From positions 35,158,901 through 35,222,900 of the forward strand of contig BTRK01000006.1 in assembly GCA_036245805.1 (NCBI GenBank): a stretch of DNA of 64,000 nt, written 5' to 3'. Below the pieces are notes generated by a model, which saw only the letters and a program-made list of their open reading frames with translations, did no database searches and was not told the DNA's origin. Positions within the stretch are counted from its first letter, which is position 1. Each line of letters opens with the position of its first letter. The position numbers and the translations under genes were made by a program. The stretch is from Pristionchus mayeri. Lineage: Eukaryota; Nematoda; Chromadorea; Rhabditida; Neodiplogasteridae. This document shows, in pieces, positions 13,217 to 24,723 of this stretch.

Positions 13217-14147
13217 CTAAGCTTCATCTTTCCAACTGTTTTTGAGGTGCTGTTTTTGTGCTTCCTGTAATAACATGATGATTACATTCATATTCCCATT
13301 CAGCAACCTGATGCCTGCAAAACTCGGGGAAAGTGATGAGTCCGTCTCCATTGTAGTCCATTTCCTGGATGATTGTGTCATTAATCCTTTGGAGTCATTG
13401 AATACGAGCCATCTCTTGATTGGACGTATGACTAACATTTACTATTGCCATGCAATCAATATGCTAACTCATCATTACACTCCTGATATAACCAACTCTA
13501 AACTCACATCAAGAGTTCGATCAACTCGCTTGATCATTGCCTCCTCATCAGCGATGGGATTTCCCTGAGCTGAAATTGAAGGGAAATTGAATTTATTCCC
13601 CTAATTGTCATCATATGGTTAGAAATTTTCACCTCTGACTCCCTGCTCGTGACTGTGTGCCATCATCTTCATGATCTGAATAGCATATCGGTTTCGTGCT
13701 TCAGAGTCTCAACATTACTTCGATTCCATCGATCGCCTTGTCGTCGTTCAAGTCGTTCATCTCGAAATAGAGAAACCTGTTCAGCATTTCTTTTTCATCT
13801 GCACCTTTTTGCGTACCTGGACTGTGACTCATCCATATGAGCGGGCATGTCGATCTTATTCTCCATGTGTTCCCGAATGTGCCTGGAATGGAATGCACGT
13901 GATTTAGGCGTACAAGGACAAATTACGATTCATCCGTGACATCCGCCGCTTCTCCGAAGAGGTGATCGTGATTCTCGTGAGAGATGACCACTGAAATCAT
14001 CAATGAACACTTCTGATCAATATCTATGTTACTCAGTAGTCCGTGATCATTCCTACCCAGCATCACAATTCGAACGAAATAATAGAACAATTTGGGCATA
14101 CCTGATAAGTGGAGAATGAGAACGACAAAGACGTAGAGATTCCTCAT
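13217..14147 (-). CDS. Secreted EF-hand protein, MCFD2/CGREF1-like
   Basis: Seven or eight exons on the minus strand. It starts with MRNLYVFVVLILHLS (signal peptide), continues VVISHENHDHLFGEAADVTDE, then HIREHMENKID. EF-hand 1 has loop DLNDDKAIDGIE, followed by IMKMMAHSHEQGV. EF-hand 2 has loop DYNGDGLITFPE, and the protein ends KNSWKDEA. A 46-bp intron (GTAATG...ATTCAG) separates EF1 from IMKMM, and a 43-bp intron lies near the C-terminus. The His-rich N-terminus and paired EF-hands fit the MCFD2 family, whose human member is a lumenal cargo-receptor partner of LMAN1 in the ER-Golgi pathway. That role is by family only. Both loops keep all calcium-binding positions. An upstream in-frame ATG at 14174 is possible. 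Confidence 0.8.
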
Positions 14148-14647
14148 GCCAGACGTGGAATGGGCTATCAACATCGGAATTGTCCTTTCTCCTTCCTCTC
14201 CTTCTTTCTCCACGTGGTTCAATCAAATGCACCCTATTCAAAGGGCTCAATATTGGAAAATATTGCATTTCCACCGATAATTTCCTCATCGAGAAATGCG
14301 TTGCAAACTATGTCTCTTCAGCGGAATATCTTACTTTAGCAATGCAATTTTCACGCTAAGTTAATCCGCCATCCTAACTTCATTTGATCTTTTGAATTTA
14401 AAATTCCATTCGCCAGTGTATTATCGAATCGGCTGATCCATTCATCCATAATTTGGGAGAGATCGAGATTGATAAGGGGCGAAATCTAGATTCGAGGAAG
14501 AAGGTCACGGGAGAGTAAAAGGGCACAGAACGGGTATGCAAATGAGTGCGAGAGAGATTGGGAAATGAAGAGAGTGGGCGGAGAGGGAAGATATGTGGAT
14601 GGAGTGTCTGATTGGGATCAGAGCAGTGCATCATTTGCATTCGCAAC

Positions 14648-16751
14648 ATGGACAAGGAGCTGGCGGCGGAAATGTGAGTGTATAACGATTTACGATGAGA
14701 ATAGTTCTTCATTCTCTCCCATGTAAATACATTGAATTAGAACAACCGTAGTGTGATACCGTAATTTCATTTCCACATTTCCTTGATTTTCTACCGTAAT
14801 CATCTCTTTAGTCCGATGCGCCGAATGGCGATCATCGCCGTGGTCATCTCCACTATTTCGCTCGTCTCCATTCTCATTGCGATGTCTCTCCTTCTCACTC
14901 ACATCCAGACCCTCCAGAGCGACGTCATCGTCGAGACCAACTTCTGCAAGGTGGGCTCAGTGACTATACCCAGCCTTGCATTATAAATCAATACTATACT
15001 ATTATTATCATTAACTGTGCCTTGCAGGTGCGCACTCGCGACATGTACAACCAGCTACTCGCAGTGGATGTCCATTCCTCTGCGAGATCAAAGAGAGACC
15101 TCGGGGGACATTGGGAATTCGGAAAATTCATTCCCGACGGAGGAGTTGGAGGAGGTATTCAATGAACCCTACATAGATGTTTCCTAGTAGCTAATAGTTG
15201 CAAGATGTAGCTGTAGTCTCATCGTGCTTTTGCGTTGAAGTGTATCTCTCAGGAGCCGGAGGTGGATACGATGCGCCAGTCAGCGGAGGCTACGAGGCTC
15301 CTGCTGCTCCTCTATCCTATGGAAACACCGGTTGGTTACCCGATTACGGTATTGATCGATAATTGACCTCTCAGGAGGATACGATCAGGCTGTCGTCGCC
15401 GATACCAGCTCAGCGTGCGGGTGCACTTGCGTACAAGGTATTCCTATATTTCAATATTAATTAAGCGTATTACTAAATTAAGGTCCGCCCGGACCCCCTG
15501 GAGAGCCTGGAGAGGACGGTGCTGATGGAGTAGATGGAACCGTAGGATTGGCTGGAAACAGCGGAAAGGTACGAAAGATTAATCGTATTTTTAGCTCATT
15601 CTTTCTTTTTTTCTGAAAAACGAGTGTATTCCTTCAGAATGGCGAGATCGTCGCCGCCGACGGCATCGTCAACGAGCCCTGCGTCATCTGCCCATCAGGT
15701 AATTTTAAAACTAATTTTACAATTATTTTTACAATTTTAAGGACCCATTGGCGCTCCCGGAATCTCCGGCAACAAGGGACCTCAGGGACCGAGAGGTGCG
15801 CCTGGTACTCCCGGAATCGATGGCCGTCGTGGAGAACCCGGCATGGTCGGCCCCGCCGGACCCATGGCCGTATCCGGACCAGAGGTCAGTGTGGTTCCAT
15901 CGTCTTTCACTCACTTGATCGCACCTATAGATCTGTATCATTCAGTGCCTCTTATGAAATGAATAATTCGAATTCGAGATCTCGATGTCAGCTTGATCCT
16001 AATCTCCGAGGTTCAGGGTCCACGAGGCAAGAAGGGAGAAGATGGAAGAGTGATCTCTGTCAACGGACCGCCCGGACCCATTGGTGTGCGCGGACCAAAG
16101 GGAAGAAAGGGAGAAAAGGGATCGAAGGGAAGGGCAGGAGTCGCCATCCCCGGACCACAGGGACCAGTCGGAGAGGTAAGTCTCTCGAGAGCGGATTACT
16201 TCATGTTGAGATTGTATAATTCAATTCAATTCAATTCAATTCAATTATTTATCCACCAAGGGTATTTATGCGGAGAGTTTCCGGAGAGTCTTCGGTAGCT
16301 TGCGGCGGATGTATTTTGTAGACTCGGTTACCTCGAGTCAAACGTCCCCAGGGTCGCTAGCGACGCTGACTCGACGGTAGGGAGGGAGAAATGGACTTGA
16401 AGGCAACGGGGAGAAGATTTTGAAATTGGGGGGATTGGGGATTTGGCGGGGCAGCAGGTAGGGTTAAAGTCGCAAGAGCGACTCGGAAGAGAATGAGATA
16501 GATGGTAGAGAGAGAAGGTGGGAACGAAAACGTTTAGGCGAGCTTGTAGCGATTTCAGAGGATAGCGCGTTCCATCTATCTACAGTCCTAGTTACGAAAC
16601 TAGAGTATAATCATCGTAACCATTGCAGCCCGGTCGCAAGGGTCGCTCTGGTCGCAACGGACGGCCCGGACCTCAGGGAGGTTTCGGTGTCGCAGGGAAG
16701 AATGGATCGTGCGACCACTGTCCGCCTCCCAGGACTCCCCCTGGATACTAG
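14648..16751 (+). CDS. Cuticle collagen
   Basis: Ten exons. N-terminal cytoplasmic MDKELAAE is followed by the nematode cuticle collagen N-terminal domain with a signal anchor ([20 protein letters not shown], residues about 15-40). RSKR in the third exon is a subtilisin/furin-like processing site. A Gly-rich non-helical exon with paired cysteines (CGCTC) follows. Gly-X-Y blocks begin [13 protein letters not shown], are split by a Cys pair (CVIC) and end before [14 protein letters not shown]. The triple-helix repeats are interrupted at GPMAVSGPE and [11 protein letters not shown]. The Cys clusters flanking the Gly-X-Y blocks match the DPY/ROL/SQT-type layout. Function: disulfide- and tyrosine-crosslinked component of the extracellular cuticle. 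The intron at about 16174-16628 is long and holds an AATTC microsatellite. Confidence 0.93.
16219..16243. repeat. (TTCAA)n microsatellite
   Basis: About five TTCAA units in the penultimate collagen intron. Confidence 0.8.
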
Positions 16752-17003
16752 GGAGGAGAGAGGGTATTGTAGCAGAGATGCGCTACAATCGATAAAGTAT
16801 TTGATTTCAAAACTTTATGGAATGTTGGGAACACACAGAAATTTGATGATCGCTTTCTTGCTCGGAAGCGATGCATTACCGCCTATGTACACAAAAAGAA
16901 CAGTTAAGGTCGAGTTTATTGCAAATTATGGGATGGCAGATAAAGAGAGATCTGTGTAAAAACATATCCTAAAAAGTTAAGGCACAAAATTTAAGGAAGA
17001 AAA

Positions 17004-20000
17004 TCATAAGTTCCTCCACACGCATAGCTTAGTGCCGCACCTGAAATGAGATTTTGCGATTGGACTACTAATTACGCGCTCAATAACAACTGTCAATATG
17101 AATCACAACTATTTTCAATAGCAACTCCACATCTCCTTTCCTTGTCTAATCATTGATTTATAATTAATTAATATCTTAGAACTCACATGCATCGATCAAA
17201 CATGACCGTTGCGAGCTTCTCTTTCCTCGTTAGATGCGGGAAGTAATTGAAGGTCAGCTCCTCTCCTGAAGCATGTACAATAGTTTCGTATTTTTAGCAA
17301 TCAACAACTAATTCCCTTAGAACCTTACCTGCAACAATCTTTCGATCGGCTAGGAAGTATTTCCTCGAGAACCAGTGCCCGTAACTAGAATGCAGTAATT
17401 AAAGAAATAATATTTTTATAAGATTTCTAATAGAGAATTAAATATATAAATTTTTTTAGGTGATGCGATCAGTAAAGGAGAGAGGAAATACAGCTGACCG
17501 CTCCTTGACGAAGGAGAAACAGGCCAGATTGGCGAGGCAGCTGTGGTTCAGAAAACGACCATCGTTGCCCTGAGAGATACAAATGTCTAATGATAATTAC
17601 AGAGTACATACACTTCAAACGAATTTATATGCCGTATTCCTGATACGAAATAGTGCTTGAGTACCTTTCTGGCAGTGGCAATCGTCAGTGACTGCTCCCT
17701 GTTGGGAGGGCAAGTGCCCATTATGAAGTCATGATCACCGACTTCAGATGGCTCTTCGTTCACCTAAGGAAAGCTGCCAAAATTATTGTTGCTTGACATT
17801 TTACGTGGACACAATTAGTCTCTAGCTTATCAAAATACAATAAGGTAAAAAAATTGTTCACCTCTCCGACAATTTCCGTAACGAAATCGCTCTTGTTCAG
17901 TTCGCAGAGTGTTCGGATGCCCCATCCCTTCTGGTAGTCTCTGAAGATGCACAGACGAACTTCCTTCCCATCCCGAACATTTTATCATCACATTCCTCAC
18001 TATCTTTCCTCCTTCCCTCCAACTCTTTTCTTATTGTATTTTTTGAAGCTTTCATACATTGATTAAACAATATTCTCAAGAAACTTAATTATCTATAGGT
18101 TCAATAGATTGGATACGTGAAATATTACCATGGGATAGCTCTGTCCCTCCACGTATCCTTCGCACTGCTCTGCGCACGCGAAGTTGATGAACTCTCCCGA
18201 GGTCGACGTCTCCGGTTTGAGTCTGCAGCAGAACTGATCCTGCTGCAGACGCTGCGCCGTGCATCCTTTACAACCACGGCAGCTGCAAATATTTCATTCA
18301 ATAAAACTCAAAATACGAATTTATCTGGAAGCATGAAATTGATAAAAAAGACAAACTATCTGTTTTCGAGATGAGGAGTGGACGCAATGATACGGCGAGG
18401 AATCCGAGAGACGATGAAGTCGGTGATGTACTGAAATTTATCCGTGATTCATTCAATTTTGAAAAGGATGGCTATACATCATGGATGACTTGCTTCAAAA
18501 TCTCGCAGCTCATCGAGTCCATCGTATTCCCCAGTCCAGTCTTCAATGAGAAGCGCTTGCTTATCTCCACGGACGCTATTCCATCTGTAATAATGTTCTT
18601 TAGCTTTAACGTAAAAACATTTGCGAAAATAATACAAAATGACTGCGGTTATTGTTAAAAACCTGGTTTCTTATTTACGCATAGGTCACATATTCCATAT
18701 TTTTCTAAATGTTTACCAACCTAGTCTCGATGGCGAGTAGGTTGCTCTTGTAGGCAGAATTCTGCAATTGACTATGAACTTCGAAACAGGAAAAAACAGT
18801 TTTAACAGGTTTCCCTTTTCCAGTGCACCAATAGATATAGATAACTTGCATCCCGAAAACCTCTTGTCTCTATTATCTATGTCTATCCAATAACAGGCTC
18901 AATTTACCTCGGCACTTAAGTGTCTATCGCCGTAAAATTTTTCGAAGTTATCGTCCGTGATTGTTTGACGAAGACGGAGTTCGATCTGAAATACAGTATC
19001 AATCAAATTTACATTATAGTGATGTTATTCACGATGTGTGATGCCCTGCTTTCGTTCGAACAACGTGAAGATATTGCTATTTCAAACAAAAGTTGATATA
19101 AAATATCAATTCATACCAAGTCAAGAAAATCCGCCCTACGATCGGTATCATTGATCTGAAAATACGGCATATTCATTGGAAGCTCCTATCAACAATTTGA
19201 TAACCAGTTTTAGAATCAATTTCAGAATTGTTTAAAATGTATTTTGATACAATTTACGAAGTAATTTACTACAGTCCGAATACATATCGAATCAGGAATG
19301 TTTACAGATCTCACAATGTTTTTAGTATCTGCCAACTTCGACATCAGTCGAGCGTACTCCTGGTGTTTCTAAAGAACATGTCAAGTATATCATCTTATCA
19401 GCTTGTATTACCTGATAGTGCTTATTGAAAGCATCCGGTTCATCCAAATATTTCGATGGGACAGTTCCTAATTCCTAAAATGATATAGACGGAGGCTCTC
19501 TAATGATCAATTGAATAAAAGCCTAACAGCTCATTCTCAGAGGCAAAATAACGGTCAGACTGCGCACTCATTTCTGTGCTCATTGAATTTGAAGTGCTCA
19601 CAACATTCACGTTTAGCTCTTCTTCTTGCTCCAAATTCTGAACGAGGCGATAATTTTGCGCTTGTTCTTCATTCTGCAAGCGTAAATTGAATAAAGTAAA
19701 AGAACGAAAATAGAGGTATCTCACTTCCTGCTCAGACGAATTAAAAATGTGTGTGGTCCGATCTATATCTTACTGTAGGCTGTACCTCATCATTACTGCA
19801 GTCTACCGTAGGTACTGTTAGCATGGGTCTCTATCATACCTTCGCCCTCTTCGAACTAGATGTCGGATGTTCTTCTAGTTGTTCATTGTCGTCGGCCTGA
19901 ATGAAATGAATTACCATGATATTTTATTTGATCTGAAATACGGATATTGTCTTATAATTAGCCACACCGAATAGTGAATAAAATAACCTGTCTCTTGCCG

Positions 20001-20667
20001 AATGGTCCGAGAATCGACGCGAAAATTCCCTGCAATGGATTTTCTCTCAGAATTAACATATGTTTAAAGTGGCTCTCCTATTGATCAGGAAATAATTTTG
20101 CTTCGACTGCTCCGGCTAGTACTCCAACAAAACAATGGTTATTGACAGTCTCTTCGCGTAGAAAATGTCTCTGGCGCTTCTTCCTCTTATCCTTGACTCC
20201 CTCCCCTTACAATTAGCTCTCCTCGCCCTACTTCCCATGCTGCATTTCCACTAGTTTTTAGTCCTTCATTGAAAGAACTCAGAGTTCCCCTAGAAGAAAC
20301 AAGTCAACAAGTCAAGTGGGAAACAACACACGGTCACACTGAAATAGTAATTTTATGATATTTTTCTCTTCTTCCCGTATTTTCCGGATCTTATTAATAG
20401 ACATGAACATGCTATTAGCTAGCTTCTTACGCAGATCATATGAAAATGCAAATTTAGCACCCTTTTCTGGCCTTTTTGCTATTAATGCCCATTGCTAATA
20501 GTTATCACACAAACCTTTGTCGTTCGTCTCTGATTTTCTCCTCGATCATCATCCTTATCTGAAGCATTTTCTGTGCTACCAGAAGTGTCCCACTGGGATA
20601 GAACAGTGGTGACCTTGATGCGGTTAAGTAGGGAGACAAAGCTCGAAAAGTACTGAGCAAAGACCAT
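17004..20667 (-). CDS. SET-domain histone methyltransferase with pre-SET and post-SET cysteines
   Basis: About 15 minus-strand exons. The start MVFAQYFSSFVSLLNRIKV lies just after a CTGTTTCCAG acceptor (likely a spliced-leader site). The N-terminal half is acidic and low complexity (EEELNVNV, DDNEQLEEHP). Then come a pre-SET-like Cys cluster (CRGCKGC, FCC, CAEQC; about 18283-18130), SET (KGWGIRTLCE, VTEIVGE, NDGRFLNHSCLANL, GEELTFNYF) and post-SET CMCGTKLC, with a TGA at 17004. NHSC and the GEELTF(N/D)Y segment are the cofactor and catalytic signatures, so it is expected to methylate lysines, plausibly on histone H3, in the nucleus. Pre-SET plus post-SET suggests the SUV39/G9a/SETDB group but I cannot place it further. 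Oddities: no recognisable chromo, ankyrin or Tudor domain, and Phe instead of Gly after NY. The upstream exon set is provisional. Confidence 0.82.
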
Positions 20668-20669
20668 TC

Positions 20670-21660
20670 TCCTGGAAACAGAGAAGGATGGAAAAGATAA
20701 ACATTTTACCCGAAAGAAAGATATCGAATTCGCGAGTGATATACATCAAGCCTCGATGCATTATGAAGTATGACAGAGATAAAAATATTTTGAGAGGCAA
20801 TGAAAAATCACAGTGATAAGAAGCAGAAGATAAAAGGACAACCCCTGCGGATGACGTAATGAAGGGATGATTACTTTAAACTCTTCCCCATACCGCAAGG
20901 CCACAGAACTACGGGATAGCCAGAGAAAATCGGGTCGTAAAGCGCAACAGACATTTGGCGCGAAAAGTGAGAGGACTAGGACGCTAAGCCTTGGGGGGGT
21001 CACTAAAGTGAGATAGTTACCGGATGGGAAGGGAGAGGAGGCCCATTGGCCACCATTACTCACGCCATCTGGCAGAGAGAACGGCTGAGTGAGAAAAGGG
21101 CAAGAAGGGAGAAGGGAGAGGGTGAGAGACATGCACTTATACGTGCATGGCTGTTCAGCTGGCGAGAGATGCGAATGTGATACATTGGGGCATAATTTTG
21201 CTGAAATTCGATTGAAATGGGGTACGGAATTGCCGAGTTCTTATTTAATGGAATGAAAGAAGAGTTGGTTGCACAAGCCTTCTACTCCACCATTCCTAAA
21301 GAATTGAAAGCCACAATATTTCTTGAAGAAAAATCATTACTTGAAAAAATCATTAAAAATCATTATAGGCATTACTTGAAAACGGACTGAATTTCAGTCC
21401 TCATGCACACCGACTCTAACATTGTTTTGAAAAATATTTCACATGACTTATGACACGAACATGACTTATGGAAGATCCATCTCATTCTTTGGCTTTTCCC
21501 ACAAACTTCTCAGTCGGCACCTCCGAATACGGAGTGTATTCTGGGCGTCTTCCCACAGACAGAAAACATCGAGCCGAGCGGGGTTCAGCGGTGAGAGCAC
21601 ACGTGCCAAACCACTTCATTCCGTGTGTTACGCCTTCTAAGCCCACGCAGACCGATAGGT
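20670..21660. other. Intergenic region, no gene seen
   Basis: This lies between the SET gene (minus) and the first chemoreceptor (plus) and should hold both promoters. A long minus-strand ORF (about 21132-20761) is pyrimidine-rich with no motif or splice structure, and I do not call it. Confidence 0.6.
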
Positions 21661-21667
21661 GACAGTA

Positions 21668-23092
21668 ATGGACTGCGGGATGGACGAAACTGAGGTAAGG
21701 GATATTGCCCTAATCATGGACAACTTGTACATGAAAATACTATGATAGATAGTTTCGCTCTTTGTGTTACGGTCTTAAAACTTTTTGCATGGCTTTGTAC
21801 AGATTCGTATTCTCGAGATCTACGATGCCGTGAATACTGCGCTGGTAGGCGCTCTTCTCCTCTTCACTACTCCCCTGGCAATCGCTGCTTACTCACGACT
21901 ACTTATGTCCAGACAAATCGGGAGAAACTACTCCATTCGAATGGTCGTGCTGAACGGGGCAGATGTATGCGAAATTTCAGATTGTTGCCTATGAACATAT
22001 TATGCAGGAACTACTAAACTGCTTCTTGTTCACATTCGGATTTCAACTCGTCACATTTGCCTTCGCCAGTCCATTATATTCCTTTTTGATGAGGTAGTAA
22101 ATGGTTTCGAATTCCCTTATCGAAATCTCAGAAATAATCTCGCGTGGACAATCGCTTCGCTCTCTTCATTTATCTCGGTTTTATCGATTCACACCCGATT
22201 CTACGTAGCTGTCACTCGACTCTCTGCGATGTTCCCATCACTTTTCAGAAAATTAGTTACTAAATTTCGGAATGTTCATGGATTGAAAATAAACCGCTTC
22301 CAGAACAGTCCGATAATCTTTCTCATCTGCTTAGTGACTACTATAAGCGGAACTATTCCGATGATCATGGATATTGTACTGTTCAACACCTTCAACTACG
22401 TTCCGGTTGTCATTGGCGAAGCGGAGGTTTTCATTCCGTACACCGAACGAAATGTGGAAGTAAGTTGATAAAGTGTAAATGTAATGGGGGTTCAATTCCA
22501 GTTCATCGTCGACATTAACCATGGCCATGCTGTGATCATGGCTCTACTCACTCTCCTGACCAATTTGCTTCTCTCTTTCACTCTATTCAGGAAAGGTCGT
22601 GAGGTTGCTCATATTTCTTCATCTAGGAAAAACAAGCAAGAACGAGGCGAGTTTTTCAATTTGTTCAACAGAAAAAAGAAAATTCCAGGCCTCGTTATCA
22701 CGAGCATCGTCTCATATTTGATCTACATGGTCTATTTCATAGATAACGTAAGTTCATGTGTAGAAACAATTTATCGATTAGCACACATTTCAGTACATAA
22801 CGCGGGAGTTTGAATGGACGTGGGCCGCGTACTCGCAATTTCTCTTTCTCGGAATATCCTGTCATTCTCCCTTCTGGTATGGATATAACTAAGGTTAAGC
22901 TTTGTAAAACTAGGACTAGACCATTGTGACGTATTCATGCACACGTGTTTTTCTCTTCTGCGAGAGGGTGAATCTGTATTTCGTAGGTGTCTCATTCTCT
23001 TCTCTGGGAGTGTTCGTGCGACGATTCTCAAAAGAAGAACGACAGTGGAGACTCGAACCATCGCCCACAGCTTCACCGTTCAACACAAATAA
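21668..23092 (+). CDS. Serpentine chemoreceptor (nematode 7TM GPCR), copy 1
   Basis: Exons 21668-21694, 21803-21964, 22008-22093, 22132-22459, 22502-22747, 22794-22876 and 22987-23092. Hydrophobic segments follow a seven-TM order: ALVGALLLFTTPLAIAAY, LLNCFLFTFGFQLVTFAFA, FISVLSIHTRFYVAVTRLSAM (the TRFYVA..RLSA stretch is the usual SR-family end of TM3), IIFLICLVTTISGTIPMIM, VIMALLTLLTNLLLSFTLF, LVITSIVSYLIYMVYFI and FLFLGISCHSPFW. It ends in a short basic tail and TAA. Length of about 345 residues is typical of nematode chemoreceptors. The srv/srg-like grouping is a guess. Ligand unknown; expression in ciliated sensory neurons is inferred from the family. The next gene is its tandem paralogue. 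Confidence 0.8.
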
Positions 23093-23429
23093 CAATTTAT
23101 GCAATTCTCCACTTATTTCACTTACATGGCTAGATAAACTTTCTATCGATTCTACAATGGTTATGCAATTTGCGATGCATTCTCACGTGAAGAGCAAAAC
23201 GAATGTTCAGAATGTTCAATGCTCATTTCTTTCAATTCAGCATGCATTATCCTAAAAAACACCGGATGTGATCGGTATTAACTCTTTCCAAGTTCGTGTC
23301 GTTCACCTAAATTTTTCTCAGCATGGCCTCAGGAAGCTACAAAAGGGTGTGAATTCAGAAACGCTTTTGCGTGAAGCACTCATTGAGTTCTTTATATCGA
23401 TTTGAGCTCAATCTTCAACGTAAAGAGGA

Positions 23430-24723
23430 ATGGAAGATCTTGAAGTGAGTTTTTCTATAATTTTACGCTGTGCTCGCTCGTTTATCAAAGTATTTTCAGG
23501 CGGAAATACTCAAAATATACGACATCGTCTGCACTTCTTCTGTTGTCGCTCTCATGGTTTTCACTATTCCAATCGCTTCTTGTGTTTACTGGAAACTTCT
23601 GACCACACATCAGTTCGTGAACAACTATTCGATCCGGATGATTGTTTTGAATGGATCGGCTGTGAGATATCCAATTAGAACAGTTATCAATGATATACGT
23701 TCACAGGAATTACTCAACTGCTTTTTCTTCACATTTTCAACGCAACTTGCATCCTTTCAATTCACGAGTGCATTGTATTCATTCTTGCAGAGGTGAACAA
23801 GTAAACATCGAGCGAAGCACACTTATTTTTTCTAGAAATAACTTGGACGGATCCTACGCTTACTATCTGCGATTTTTGATATTTTGTCTATTCAAACTCG
23901 CTTCTACGTTGCGATAGCTCGACTCTCCGTTCTCAACGAAGTTGCATTCAAGAAAATGGTTGCTCATTGAACAGATCATTTTAATCTTGCGGAACTTGTA
24001 GAATAGTGCATGGATCTTTGTAAGTTGTGGTCTGACAACTTCTGCTGCTGTAATTCCATCGATTCTGGATATTCTCGTATACAATTCCTTCAACTATGTC
24101 AGATCGGATGCCGGTGGAACTCCGACATTCATCCCTTGTACAAATAGGACTGCTGTGCCGGTAAGTTCTATTTCAACTGCTATGATCATGGCATGATTTC
24201 AGATACTGAAACATATCAACAGCGGACACTCGCTACTCATGAGCGGTCTTACTCTCTGTGCAAACTTGCTATTGTGCTTTGTTCTGTTCAGAAAGACAAG
24301 TAAAATCAGTATCACAACCAACTCGAGCAAACCAAGGAATTTCCATGAGCGAGGTATTAGCTTGTAGTATCATTGCAATGAACGTGTTCAGGTCTCATGA
24401 TCACTAGCATTGTTTCATATTTGTTCTACATGATAGCCTTCATTAACTACGTGAGAATATTATTGAATAGCCGTACATAATTGCTTTTCTTCAGCACTTC
24501 GCAAGTGAATTCGGGTGGACGTGGTCGGCTTTCTCTCAGTTTCTCTTCCTCGGTCTTTCTTGCCATTCTCCTTTCTGGAAAGTGCCATTATTATTCCATT
24601 TTTATGCTATACATTTACAGGTGTTTGATGAAATTTTCTCGAAGTGTTCGAGTAGTCGCCCTCGGACGGAATACTGCTATCACCCCGAGAACCGCCAACA
24701 ACAGCTTCACCAATCCGAAATGA
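23430..24723 (+). pseudogene. Serpentine chemoreceptor copy 2, probably broken
   Basis: Tandem paralogue of the gene at 21668 with the same exon order. It starts MEDLE|AEILKIYDIVCTSS, then LLNCFFFTFSTQLASFQF, IQTRFYVAIARLS, IPSILDILVYNSFNYV and GLMITSIVSYLFYMIAF. Compared with copy 1, one base is missing in the first bases of the exon starting at 23837 (around 23840-23848), so the exon opens RNNLDG in a frame that hits a TAG within that exon, while the downstream TRFYVA frame is a different one. The last donor also reads TG|GAAAGT where copy 1 has TG|GTATGG. Skipping those two defects, the tail WCLMKFSRSVRVVAL...NSFTNPK would match copy 1. A sequencing indel could explain the first defect but not both. 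Confidence 0.65.

Noticed and set aside
14053..14289. Basic minus-strand ORF overlapping the EF-hand start
   Set aside because: Different frame from the signal-peptide exon and no continuation by splicing.
15959..16219. Ser/Arg-rich ORF in a shifted frame of the collagen gene
   Set aside because: It overlaps Gly-X-Y coding exons in another frame and is a shadow of them.
20761..21132. 123-residue minus-strand ORF with hydrophobic C-terminus
   Set aside because: Composition-driven, with no acceptor, signal peptide or family motif.
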